From positions 14,002,501 through 14,066,500 of the forward strand of contig NC_135558.1 in assembly GCF_964340395.1 (NCBI RefSeq): a stretch of 64,000 nucleotides of DNA. The letters are read 5' to 3'. The notes under the pieces were generated by a model. The model worked only from the letters and a program-made list of their open reading frames with translations. It did no database searches and was not told where the DNA came from. This document shows positions 18,978-56,113 of this stretch, piece after piece. Positions within the stretch are counted from its first letter, which is position 1. The number at the start of each line of letters is the position of its first letter. The DNA comes from Glandiceps talaboti. Lineage: Eukaryota; Hemichordata; Enteropneusta; Spengelidae. The position numbers and the translations under genes are program-made.

Positions 18978-21518
18978 AAAACACCACCAGTCCCAATCCC
19001 TGTAATTTTTGTCTAGTTCCTAACAAGTTGATGCTAAATTACGTCATAAATGGTCACGTGTTCACATGTTATGGGTCAGGGCTAGACAACGATGTACAGG
19101 GCACGAATTGCTTCATCGTGAAGATTAAGAAGGACTTGTTGTTTCTGAATCTATTTTAAGCACTCCGCTTTAAATTCCTGGCTGAAAGCCATATAGTTCT
19201 GTAAATTTATGTTGTGAGTGTAGCATTTGCTAAGTTCTATACATATTTTAACCTTTCTGCCCTGTGACTTCTCAATGTAGACTAAAAACCAAACGGAGTT
19301 GCGACTCGTTTATTTAAAAAAAAGTAAAATTGCCCCAGGATGTACTTAATGGAATCATTGTTGCATGCTTAAAAGCTCAGACTGAATTTATGAATAGTGA
19401 ATAGACACACGCCCTCTGTTGTCACACATTGCAAGCCCATAATCCTATTGACTGTTGTATACATATTGTTAAAGTTTTATATACAGGTAGGCAAAGAAAC
19501 TAAACTGAGAAACTCTCGATTGGGAAAAGATAGCAAATTTAGGGTACTAATTGGTTTTACTTAGACACGTACATGTCAATTGTAAAAAAATGGAACATGA
19601 TCAAACAAAAAGTCAACAAAACTCTACAAACAACAACAACAAGAATAACAACAAAACAAAAGGTAATGGGGAAATCAAATACACAGTGACGTAGAATTGT
19701 GTCCAATCACGAATGATGTTTGGTATAACAATCATAACATGTGTAGTAGAATGTCACGTCTTTCTGATAGGACATAGCGAAGAAGACATGAATAATGATG
19801 ATATTTATATTTTGAGGATTGTTATTATTATTGTTTGTTTGTTTGTTTGTTTGTTGTTTTCATTGCCAGTGAGTTGCAGGTATAGTTGACATCAGACAAA
19901 TACAATGCAATCCTCAGAGAAATACTGTATACAATGATATCACTCTCCATATTTTGGTTTTGAGAGTAAGAATTGCGTTTCAGTTTAAAGACCCTTTTCG
20001 GTTTAGGATTGAAATCTAAGTGTGAAAACTGATTTATTTGACAGAGCTGAAGAGAGAGTTAGACCGAAACAAAAGGAATGACCCCATGCCATGTAATCCT
20101 AATGCGATGATCCTGGATCCTGTTACTTCTGACGTTCTCTAAAGTTCAGGTTCCCAGATTTAAATATTTTCAAAACCTTCTCAAACTGTGCAAAAGAAAA
20201 CGTCGCTAGGGCTTAATTTATTGCGACTTTGTCGTGAGAGACACCTGCAATGATGGCCAAAATTAATGGACGTTAAGAAATGTTTATCTTTTAGTTGTGT
20301 TGTCAAACACATCTTTAAAGTAATCATTGTTCAATCAAGTGTGCTATTGTGGTAGTGACTGGTCTTGTCTTCAGGCAAACATTTGTAGATGTGAAAGTGT
20401 GGGACACAGTATTGTTTACCTCGGACGAATTGGTGATGTAATAGCTCACAGTCTATTTCACCCCAGGTCTATTGTATACTGTTGTAACCATGGCGCTGAG
20501 GTTAAGTTATCTACAACAACATATTAGTGTTGTTCAGCGCGTTGTGGTGGACTAAAATCTAAGTTTACGCACTACTTTACGAGCGAGTAAAGAGACCCTG
20601 GAGAAAAGCAGTTTTGTTTTGACTGTCGCGTTTGAAGTGTCCGGGTTGGGCCGCGGAATGACAACCACCTGTTGAATTAGTGCGCAGAGGTCGAATATTT
20701 CCACTGTACCGGGACAGACACAGCCTGCGAGGTGTCACGACTCTTAGTGTTGCAATAACTTATTCGGCTAATTATAGTTGGTCTTTCGGAATGTGTGTGC
20801 TGTTGTTCAACGACATCGTGGCAACAAATTGTTCGACCTTGCATCAATTATGTTAACATATACATCAAACGAACGAGACACCGCAAAAAAAGTGACTGTG
20901 TTTTTAAAAAAAACATTTCCCCCACAGGAATTACACCGTGGAGAAAGCCGCACCACACAAGCATTTTAAGTGGGTTGTATTTGTATGTTATTAAGTAAAT
21001 GCTATATATGTATGTACGTAGGTGTAAGGTAATGATTTAAGCTTTTACAAGATTGTTGTTAAATTATCCATTGACAAGAGACTTTAGAGCCATTTGAATC
21101 GAAGCGTAGCTTAGAACACAGAATATGCGTCAACTTTAGACCTAGTACTAACACAGTGTCACATTGTGCAGGGTAATAGTAATTACTATGCTTCAAAGGG
21201 CTTTGCCGGATTTCCACTTTGTAAACTCCTGAATAAGTATTGTCGTAGAAGAAAGACCCGGATTGTGTCTGCGCAAAAGCTTACAAGCGGATTGACTTCG
21301 AACGCCAAATTTAGCTATTCTTAGGCGGTTGTCGAGTCGACGCAAAGCGACTGTAAGTTTGAGATTAATGAAAGAACTTTTCAATTTGTATTTCGATGGT
21401 TGTTGAGAGCGTGTAGTTCTATAGAACGTTATGTTTATACTTGTGACGGGCGAGGGCGTAACGTGGAAACAAGCATTGGCCGTGCTTGGAGGGTTCGTCC
21501 GTCTCTAGTTACCACAGG
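18978..21518. other. Intergenic / upstream of the NWD1-like gene
   Basis: Includes a (TTTG)n tract at 19831-19856 and a repeat copy at 20055. 20500-21500 is less AT-rich and probably holds the promoter and 5' UTR, but I find no clear TATA box or initiator. Small ORFs here have no motif. Confidence 0.45.
20055..20185 (-). repeat. SINE-like dispersed repeat, copy 3 (diverged)
   Basis: The reverse complement has ATCGCATTAGGATTACATGG, TCATTCCTTTTGTTT and CTTCAGCTCTGTCAAA, the same order of blocks as the other copies. Its 5' part is poorly preserved. Confidence 0.5.
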
Positions 21519-21554
21519 TGAACCAAGTCGGGTCAACAACAACACAGCAAAATC

Positions 21555-47309
<25,755 letters not shown>

Positions 47310-47329
47310 GGTTGCTATATCTCCCTAAG

Positions 47330-48300
47330 CAGTCATGCAGCTGTAGTGCCTTGAAATGCAGAGCTACTGAAATTCACCAAAAAGTTGAGCTGTAGTAGCG
47401 CTTCAAACAGCAATGCTGCTGTAGCACTCCTGAACAGTAGAGTTGCTGTAACTCCCTAAACAGTAGAGTTACTGAAACTCCTCAAACAGTAGAGCTGCAG
47501 TAGCACTTCAAACAGCAACACTGCCGTAGCACTCCTGAACAGTACAGTTGCTGTTGCTCCCCTGAAAGCAGAGCTGCTGTAACTCCCTAAATGATAGAAT
47601 TGCTGACACATCAGCACTGGTGTTTGCAATTAATACTAGTGCTACTGTAGCACTCCTAATTGAAGAGTTGCTACACGTATAACTCCCCATGCAATATAGT
47701 TGCTGTTACCTGTTTATACACAGTAGCTTCCCTGAAATCGGCACTGATGTTGCTCCCCTAACACAAAGCTGCTTTACCTCCCTAGACAATAGAGCTGCTG
47801 AATATCCCCAAACAGCAGAGCTGCTGCAGTTCTCCAAGCACACCAGTGTTCTCCAAACAGCACAACTGCTGCAGCCTCCAAACAGCACAACTGCTGCAGC
47901 CTCCAAACAGCAAAGTTGCCGTAGCTTCTAAAATCGGCCAGCTGATGTATCTTCCCAAACAGCAGAGCTGCTGTTGCTTTCCAAGCAATATATCTGCTGT
48001 AGCTTCTCAAATAGCAGAGCTGCTGCAGTTCTTCCAAGCAGCAGAGTTCTCCAAACAGCAAAACTGCTGCACCTTCCAAACAGCAGAGAAGCTGCTGTTT
48101 TCCAAACAATCTTTCTGCTGTAGCTTCCCAAGCATTAGAGCTGCTCCAAATAATAGAACTGCTATAATAGCTCTCCAAACATTAGCTATGCTGTACGTAT
48201 AAAAAAATAGAGCTGCTACCAGTACATTCTTCAAGCAAAAGAGCTGCTAGACTTCTAAAAAAACAAGTTGAACTGCTGTAGAATTCCAAATAGTATAGTT
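47330..48300. repeat. Degenerate tandem repeat, roughly 20-25 bp unit, CAGCAG-AG-CTGCTG core
   Basis: The unit approximates aacagcagagctgctgtagc followed by a short ctcc/ttcc spacer and recurs many times with frequent substitutions. The core CAGCAG...CTGCTG is an inverted repeat, so each unit can fold as a small hairpin in RNA. It starts right after the stop codon and is best read as repeat-filled 3' UTR. Long antisense and sense ORFs across it come from the repeat. Confidence 0.85.
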
Positions 48301-48754
48301 GAGTGTATAGTTAAACTGAAATATTGAACACTTTGAAAAAGTGATAGTTGTATGTAGTCGCTGTAGAGATGAAAGATATGAAAGACATTCAGAATTTGAT
48401 ATTCATTCTTTCAATTAATATAAACTACTCAAGGATGTCGTCATTTTAACCTAAGTGGTCATGAACTCAAAACTGAAAGCTTTTTTTTTTTTTTTTTTAC
48501 AATCGCTCAGCTATCAAATGCAATAAGGATTCCCACACTATGTTATTGGCTATTTACAAAATCAAGTGCCTTCCAAATGAAAGTACAGAGATTAAATTCT
48601 AATGTTTTATACCATAAAGAAATAATATCCGTGAATGTTCCGTCCATATTATGACTCCTGAAGAATAGTTATATGGCAGCTTTAGTATTCTGTTCAATTC
48701 TTGGTCTGATATAGTCCTCTTGCACAGGTAATATAGGCAGGCATGCCATTTTGA

Positions 48755-48900
48755 TAACAGCGCCCTCTAGTGGTAGTGATATACTAATTATTGTAAATTG
48801 TTTATTTCTTGAACACACTAGTCACAAGTATTTAAAGAACATATACATATGAGCCATATACATGGTTCCTGTTGTATCACTACCACTGGAGGGCTATGTT
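48755..48900. repeat. Short inverted repeat, 26-bp arms
   Basis: AACAGCGCCCTCTAGTGGTA (48757 on) and, inverted, TACCACTGGAGGGCTATGTT (48881-48900), separated by about 95 bp. Both arms carry the CTCF-like core in opposite orientations. Confidence 0.65.
48760..48773 (-). promoter_or_regulatory. CTCF motif, full consensus match
   Basis: The minus strand reads CCACTAGAGGGCGC, which satisfies every position of CCASYAGRKGGCRS. CTCF is conserved across bilaterians. The site is just past the coding region and forms one arm of an inverted repeat with 48874-48900, whose plus strand reads CCACTGGAGGGCTA. Confidence 0.45.
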
Positions 48901-49219
48901 TAATTGGATATATTTACTTCTTATATAATGGCAGCTATCAATTTCTCTCTACATATATATATATATATTAAAGTGATCTTTAAAGGCTATCTAAATGCAC
49001 CATTCATTCCTTGATCAGCGTCTTATTAAAGTTGGATGGTAAACTCTGACAATGCATACCGATCCCAAGCGTGATGTCGTACCAAACTTGTGCCTGAGTG
49101 TCCTCACTAGTTCATTTGAATTGCACCACACTGTTGCAGTAAATTTGATATGCTGTCATCAGCATATGTTGATGTCAGCTCGTCTACCTATCACATAACA
49201 CTACAATGTACAGGTAGAT

Positions 49220-49253
49220 AATAAATGCACAACATTTGTTGTTCTGTAATAAA
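49220..49253 (+). promoter_or_regulatory. Candidate poly(A) signals
   Basis: Two AATAAA hexamers at 49220-49225 and 49248-49253, with a T-rich stretch about 65 bases further on. Position relative to the gene is the only other support. Confidence 0.35.
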
Positions 49254-49959
49254 CAAATCTCTACCTATCAGTACCAGAAATATGACACAAATATGACTCA
49301 TCAGTTTTGTGAAGATTTTTTTTTTTATGAATATATTTACTTTTAAACCTTTATCGTTTTCAAATCAGGAATTGTGGTGTTTTCTGTCGCTTCTATTCCA
49401 AAAAGTTAGAAAACAGGTTTTATTGAAGAAATGATTTTGCAGAAATGCTCAAGGTACTGAAGAGACCTATGTGTCGAGTTTTTCTATAACAACCAGTGTA
49501 CACATATTAATTGTAATGTAACATTATTATTTACTTGTTTTTAAAAAATATAAACAACAGTAATGTAAATATACCCGCTTCTCTGCTTGTTCCCAAGTTC
49601 TCTTCAACCTTTGGTTTTTAAGTGTTTGTGACTGGGGGATGGGTGTATTGTTTTGTCCTCCATCAAACACTTTTAGTATGATTTTGTTTCAAATAGTTAT
49701 CACCATGTTTGTACTCACTTTTGGCAGAAAGATATCCTGTTTGTGTTAAATTTTGACAGTTTTAAGTGTATTTGCTTTGTGTCATGCTTAAGAATGATTG
49801 GCTTAATTAAGATAAATCATAAGACATCAGAACTTTAGTGTTGTGGAATTTTTATTTAAATGAAAAGTCATTTACTTAATAGACATATCATACGACAAAG
49901 TTCATTTTAATAGGAAAATTTAGAATACATCATTGATAAAAAAAAATCCGTCCGGGGTG

Positions 49960-50880
49960 TGATGGTCATATCCTTGGCACAATCACATTCATTCATACAT
50001 AACACATAAATCTTCCATCAGTTTTGGAATAGGCAGTTAATCAAGATTGCAATCAATACTTTGTACAGATCAGTTTGACCATAATGTCATGGCTACACAT
50101 TTGACTCGATCAAATGTATCAAATATACAATAATTTTTGAAACAGCTAGTTCATTTCAAAATCAAGGTTGCAATCATAAATTTTACGAATCAGTTTGACC
50201 ATGGCGTAAAGATTATTTTGTCACAAGCAAATATATCATATATTTAGTCCTTCTTGAAAGAGGTAGCTAATCTTAGCATCAAGGTTGCAATCATAAATTT
50301 TATGAATCAGTTTGACCATGGCGTAAAGATCATTTTGTCACAAGGAAAGATATCAAATATGTTGTCCTTCTTGAAACAGGTAGCTAATTTTAGCATCAAG
50401 GTTGCAATCATAAATTTTATGAATCATTTTGACCATGGTGTAAAGATCATTTTGTCACAAGGAAAGATATCAAATATGTTGTCCTTCTTGAAACAGGTAG
50501 CTAATTTTAGCATCAAGGTTGCAATCATAAATTGTATAATTCAATATCACCTTGGTGTAAAGGTCGAACATGTGTCACAAGGTAATACATCAAATATTTA
50601 GTTATTCTTGAAACAGGTATATAGCTAATTTAAGTATCAAGGTTGCAATTGTAAATTATACAAATCAAGTTCACCATGGTGTTATGGTTACATATCCATC
50701 ACTGTCACATACTATATATCAAATTTCCCACCAGTTTTGTAGCAGGTAGTTAAAGTCAAGAGCAATCATAATTTGTACAAATCAGTTTACTTCACTCACA
50801 ATATCTCAATCTCAAAAGGTCATTAAATGTAAAATGAAGTAGTGAGAATTGTATTTTGTACAAGTCAGTTGTACATCTCA
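49960..50880. repeat. 117-bp minisatellite
   Basis: About seven copies, the central three nearly identical, with blocks AGCATCAAGGTTGCAATCAT, GTTTGACCATGGCGTAAAGA and TCCTTCTTGAAACAGGTAGC. Flanking copies are diverged. The period is 39 codons, so an ORF (50254-50601) stays open across the central copies. Confidence 0.93.
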
Positions 50881-51179
50881 AGCTATCATTGTGTTAGTCT
50901 ATCATATGGAAACCAAGAACGAAATAGTGACAATATCGTATAGGTGGTTTATAATCAACTGAAACCACCTATCAGCAACTCAAAATTGATTAACTATGCA
51001 AATTATGTCGTTGTAAATACAAGATGCAGCCATATCAAAGCAGATAAACAGTATAGTTCTTTATTTTAATAACCTTCAATCTGGATTTGTATTGGTTATC
51101 ATGTTGACTAAAACCTCAATATTCCGCTTTGTACCAAATTGCAAAAGGGGCGATGCTATTTTTATATTGGGGGTGTTAA

Positions 51180-51515
51180 GCATCATTTGATATAAACTAT
51201 AAAATTTGATACAGGAAGATACCAATATTTTAAATAGGGATGTACAGCATAATTCAATGACATGTGTAACATTTTATGCAGGAAGATCCCAATACTTGTA
51301 AAAGGGATGTACAGCATCATTTGATGAGGATTATAGATTTTCATGATACGAGAAGTGTAAAATTTGATAATGGCAGATACCAATATTTATAATAGGGATG
51401 TACAGCATCATTTGATAATGAAGTGTAAAACGTGATGATGATACTGGCAGATACCAATATTTATAATAGGGATCGATGTACAGCATCATTTGATAATGAA
51501 GTGTAATATTCGATA
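51180..51515. repeat. Minisatellite of about 60-70 bp
   Basis: Repeats of GATACCAATATTTATAATAG, GGATGTACAGCATCATTTGA and TAATGAAGTGTAAAA, about five diverged copies. Confidence 0.88.
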
Positions 51516-52109
51516 AGATATACATATATATTTATATATTTGGATTTTGATGTTTTGTTCATACATTTTGTTTGAAGCGACCAGACAACTCAAAACTAAC
51601 CTGTATTTTTTGTGTGAAACCTTTATCATGTTTTTATGAATGAGAAGCATGTCAGTAACTACAAGATTGTTGCAAACAAATAAAATGAAATATTCAGCAA
51701 GTTTTAACGTTGTGTGAATTTTATGTCAACAAAGAAATTTCAACCTTCAAGCTGTTATAAATAATAGCTGCATGATACACATGTTATCTGCCTTGTTGTA
51801 GGTAAGGTTTTTCAGGTGACACAAATCAAGAAATGGAGAATGCGTGGCCTCCTGTTGTTGACATAGGTGTGGCCTATGTCTGGAAAATTGAAGGACACAC
51901 TTACTCTAATTAAATTATTTTTAACTTTATTTTGCTTTTAGCCATATAAGGGGAAAACAATCTTGTATGTGTGAGTCAAAATAAATTATTTCCTGTTTCC
52001 CTTATATTGTTTTTTTTCTCTCTCTAGCCATAAGTATAACTTCTGTATTTGCCAATTCACACATTTAACCAGAGCAGTTTTTCTGGTGGAGCACAAAAAT
52101 CTATGTAAG

Positions 52110-52690
52110 TTGTTTTTAGCACAACTGAACTGAGGACTGTCTGTCTGTCTGTCTGTGTGTGTGTTAACAACTTAAAGTCAAAAACCCCTGAACCGATTGC
52201 CATGATATTTTGTGGGTCCATTACCTTGGGTGTCTAGTTGGATTATTGTTCAAATCAAAATGATCGCATCACAGGTGTGTGATTTGGGTAAAAAAATGTG
52301 ATTTTTGGTCAAAAAACTTAAACTCAGAAACTACTGGGCAGATTGGCAAAATTTGGTGAGAACAATATTAAGGGGATGTAAAGTCAGATTTGTTCATGAC
52401 ATGATGATGCCATCAGTAATATGCAAATTAGGGCTAAAAATGTGTCTTTTTGGTTAAAAATCTAAAATTCCAAAACTACTGAGCAGATTGGGCTGAAATT
52501 TAATGGTAATGCATCTAGGGATGTATGGACGAAGAAATATTTAGCATACAATGATTCCATCAGTGATATGCAAATTAGGTGTAAGAATGTTCATTTTTGG
52601 TCAAAAACATATATCTCAAAAAGTACTTGGTCAGTGAGTATGTGCTGAAACTAGATGAGATGTTTCTGAAAGTGTTATTCTGCAGATTTT
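52110..52690 (+). mobile_element. Helentron/HINE-like non-autonomous element (5' part)
   Basis: It begins TTTTTAGCACAACTGAACTG, then a (CTGT)n/(GT)n tract. Three diverged copies of a segment with AACTACTGGGCAGATTGG or AACTACTGAGCAGATTGG and TCAGTAATATGCAAATTAGG follow. This layout (a T-rich start with AGC...CTGA, a GTCT tract, then 'compare and add a tolerance' style repeats of an ACTACTGG.C.GATTGG block) resembles Helentron-associated interspersed elements known from molluscs and other marine invertebrates. No Rep/helicase ORF is present. The family assignment is inference. Confidence 0.4.
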
Positions 52691-53400
52691 CTTCAAAATT
52701 GGCCCTAGCAACCATGACCAAGCCTTCGCAACAACCAAATGGCAGTATATTTTGGTCAAATAACAACATCATCTGGTTGGCAAGTGAGTAAACATTTAAA
52801 AAATGTATGCAAATACCCTAGCAACCATGACAACGCCCATAGCAACAGCCAAACGGTCGTGTATTTCACAAAGATAACAGGGTTTAATAGACAATTGAAT
52901 ACACATTAAAAAATGTATGTAAATTTGCCTAGCAACAAGACCACGCCCATAGCAACAGGCAAATAATCATGTATATTGCAAAGATAACAGGAATAGAAAG
53001 ACAAATGAATAAACATTCAAAAGTGTATGCAAATGTGCCTAGCAACAAGACCACGCCCATAGCAACAGCCAATTATTACATATTGCAAAGATAATGGGGA
53101 TTAATAGACAATTGAATAAACATTCAAAAAATGTATGTAAATTTGCCTAGCAACAAGACCACGCCCATAGCAACAGCCAAATGATCACATATATTGCAAA
53201 GATAATATCAGGAATTCATACACATGTGAACAAAAACATACACAAATGTATGCAAATATATCTAACAACAGGACCACGCCCATAGCAACAGCCAAATGAT
53301 ATAGCATATATCGTAAAGATAGCAACATGGTTGGATAGGCAACTGGATAGTCATTCAGCAAATGAACACCTATTGTTAGCATGGACTAGCATATGGATAA
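52690..53400. repeat. Minisatellite of about 110-115 bp with CCACGCCCATAGCAACAGCC
   Basis: About six copies containing TGCCTAGCAACAAGACCACG, CCCATAGCAACAGCCAAAT, TATTGCAAAGATAA and GACAATTGAATAAACATTC. It directly follows the HINE-like element and may be its internal repeat array. Confidence 0.92.
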
Positions 53401-53499
53401 ACATTTTTAAAAACTGTACAGTTGTGCTACAACGCCATTGGCGGTATTTTTTTACCATAACTGCAATGAAGCTTGTGTGGCAGATATGTGCTTTCCCTG

Positions 53500-54170
53500 A
53501 TTGTTACTGAAATCAGTGATAGGTACTAATACTTATGCAGACATAGTTATAAATTATACAAGTCACAACATTTCATTGAAACAAGCATAGTTGTAATCCA
53601 CCAGGCATCAGTACAGCAAAGGCAAATTTGTCCTTGTTAATGATAACTGCTAATACTTATGCAAATGTAGTATTAAATTATACAAGATACAACATTCTAC
53701 TGCACAAAACATAGTTTTAAACGTCTGGCATTATGAAACCAATGGCAAACAAATGTCACTGTTATCAGTTATAAGTTCTAATACTTATTATGCATACATA
53801 CTAATGATTTATACAAGACATCATTTCGTTACAAATCAGAGTTTTAAACCACCAAGCGTCACCACAGCAAAGGCAAACAGATGTTCACAGATATCACTGG
53901 CACATATTTATACACAGTAATGAATTTTACAATACACTACACTATTTCATCTCATAAACGTTATCGTAAACTGCCGATGCCAGGCCTCTTACAGCCAGGA
54001 CAAACAAGATTTCACTTATAGTAATCATAACTACTACTACTTATCCACACACACACAGTAATAAATAATTCAAGACATGGCATTTCATTGTGCGCCCATA
54101 GTTGTAATACCACAAGGCCTCTTCACAGTAAGAGTAAACAACACTCCCAGCTATACTTTTTGTGAGAGCG
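53500..54170. repeat. Minisatellite of about 125-130 bp
   Basis: About five diverged copies with CTAATACTTATGCA, AATTATACAAGACA, ATAGTTGTAATCCACCAGGC and AGCAAAGGCAAAC blocks. It is the last of several unrelated arrays in this 4-kb cluster. Confidence 0.85.
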
Positions 54171-54652
54171 TAGACTATTCTTACTCACAAGAATATGCAC
54201 AATAGATGATCTCACTGTGCAACTGGTATGCAAATAAGTAATAAAGGAACACTTGTGATCACGCTATTAAAAAGGAAAATGAATGATCTGGTATTTCAAT
54301 ATTTGAACACATGATATATGAGAAGCGTATACTCAACACTTGATTTATGGCAGGTGTTTTCAATTATACATACCTATATTTCAATATTTTATTGTTGAGT
54401 ATGGCCGAATCCAAATATGTTGGCAATAAAATGCAGTATATTTTATTACAACATTCACTCATTCCATGCCTACTCACGTCAGACACAGTGTTATCTACAG
54501 TCATCAGTAGCGCTACCCGTTCCAGAGATCAGTTTCTCAGTTCATTTTTCTTATTTCTTTTCATTTCAAATGCAATCATCCTTAGTACCATGTGACTGAT
54601 GCTTAATATCGTATCAGTGTAGGTGCACTGTGGATGTGTGTGTTTTCATGTG

Positions 54653-54774
54653 TGTATGTATGTATGTATGTATGTATGTATGTATGTATGTATGTATGCA
54701 TGCATGCATGTATGTATGTATGTATGTATGTATGTATGTATGTATGTATGTATGTATGTATGTATGTATGTATG

Positions 54775-54840
<66 letters not shown>

Positions 54841-54860
54841 CCGTCCGTCCGTCCGTCAGT
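54653..54860. repeat. Compound microsatellite (TATG)n-(CATG)n-(CTGC)n-(TCTG)n-(CCGT)n
   Basis: Tetranucleotide motifs change by single substitutions along one tract. The Met-Tyr-Val-Cys and Cys-Leu-Pro-Ala ORFs are artefacts. Confidence 0.97.
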
Positions 54861-55848
54861 CCATATGTCTGTCTTTCTGTGTACAAGTGCTTATTTCTCT
54901 AGCTGTGTTAACAAATATAGGCAAAAGCTGACTGGTTGGTGGTGTCATTGTACACGATAAATGCATATCTAGTCAGTCTAGTCAGGAAATTGTGCAAGAC
55001 AAGCTAATCAGATCATACATACATATACGATAAATAAGAAATTTGTCTGGCTTCTCAATTACTCTCGAAATGGCTTCCACATTTGTCACAAAGCTTGGCT
55101 AGGGCTTATAAAAGATTTCACACACATCAGTAAATTCCTATAAAAACTACAGAGCAGCTCTTACTGTACTACGAATTGTCATTAAGAAATTTCTCGCCAT
55201 CTAAAGATATTAAAACCTGCCTTTAAGTAGTACTCGTCAAGAGCACACAGAATAGAGAAATTGAAGAAATCAATTTTAATTCACCTATATATGTATACCT
55301 ATACAAAACGTTTCTAGGCAACGAAATGAAAACTGAAGGTCATCAAAGTGAAAAGGAGATTGAAACTTGCGATTGATATTTTAGATTCACAAAATATTAG
55401 ACGTGATCAATCTTCATGATTACATCTATTAATTCGATATTACCACAGATCGTGGATAGTTTTGACGGCAATTCATCAATGATGGTGTATATTCTGTAGT
55501 GGCCTTCATAATTGCAACGGTAAGGAGTCAGTGTATGTCGCATTTTTCTTCCGTCAGGGTTCGAACGAAATTGGGCGATTTTCATCTGCTTGATATGACC
55601 ATATTCAAAATTGATTCGACAGCTGATGTACTTGATAATTGATGCATGACTATATCAAAGTGGGTAATGAAATTCTCTGATCACATTTTTTAAATGTTTA
55701 ATAGAACTATAATACATCTTACTGGAGCATGTCAGTAGTATTGCGAGAATCACCACCTTTCTACATAGTGCTAAAGAAAACGGTTTCGGCGTATTTAGCT
55801 TTCATAGGTCATTGGCCGAGTAGAGGAGGGCTTCGATAGACTCCGGCT
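54861..55848. other. Intergenic, no supportable gene
   Basis: A 62-codon minus-strand ORF at 55397-55585 (MKIAQFRSNPDGRKMRHTLT...) has mixed composition but no motif I recognise and no visible splice partners. Confidence 0.45.
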
Positions 55849-56113
55849 ATTCATTCATTCATTCATTCATTCATTCATTCATTCATTCATTCATTCATTC
55901 ATTCATTCATTCATTCATTCATTCAGGCACTCACTCAGGCACTCACTCGCTCACTCATGAACTCACTCACGCGCGCGCTCGCTCGCTCGCTCGCTCACCC
56001 ACTCACTCATGAACTCACTCATGAACTCACTCACTCACTCACTCACTCACTCACTCACGAGCACTCACTCACTCACTCACTCACTCACTCACTCACTCAC
56101 TCACTCACTCACC
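55849..56113. repeat. (ATTC)n then (CTCA)n microsatellite with GCTC core
   Basis: ATTC units to 55925, then CTCA units interrupted by CATGAACT and a GCGCGCGCTCGCTCGCTC segment near 55970-55996. Confidence 0.96.

Larger units (their letters stand above)
47310..49270 (+). other. Probable 3' UTR of the NWD1-like gene
   Basis: After the stop the sequence has no open frame with protein features. The first kilobase is a degenerate repeat, followed by AT-rich DNA with an 18-base T run at 48481-48498. Two AATAAA hexamers at 49220 and 49248 are the first canonical poly(A) signals I noticed, so the transcript may end near 49270. An ATTAAA near 48591 is an alternative. Confidence 0.4.

Noticed and set aside
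47774-48234. Minus-strand ORF of 134 codons and related sense ORFs
   Set aside because: They lie fully within the degenerate hairpin repeat after the stop codon; periodic sequence explains the open frames.
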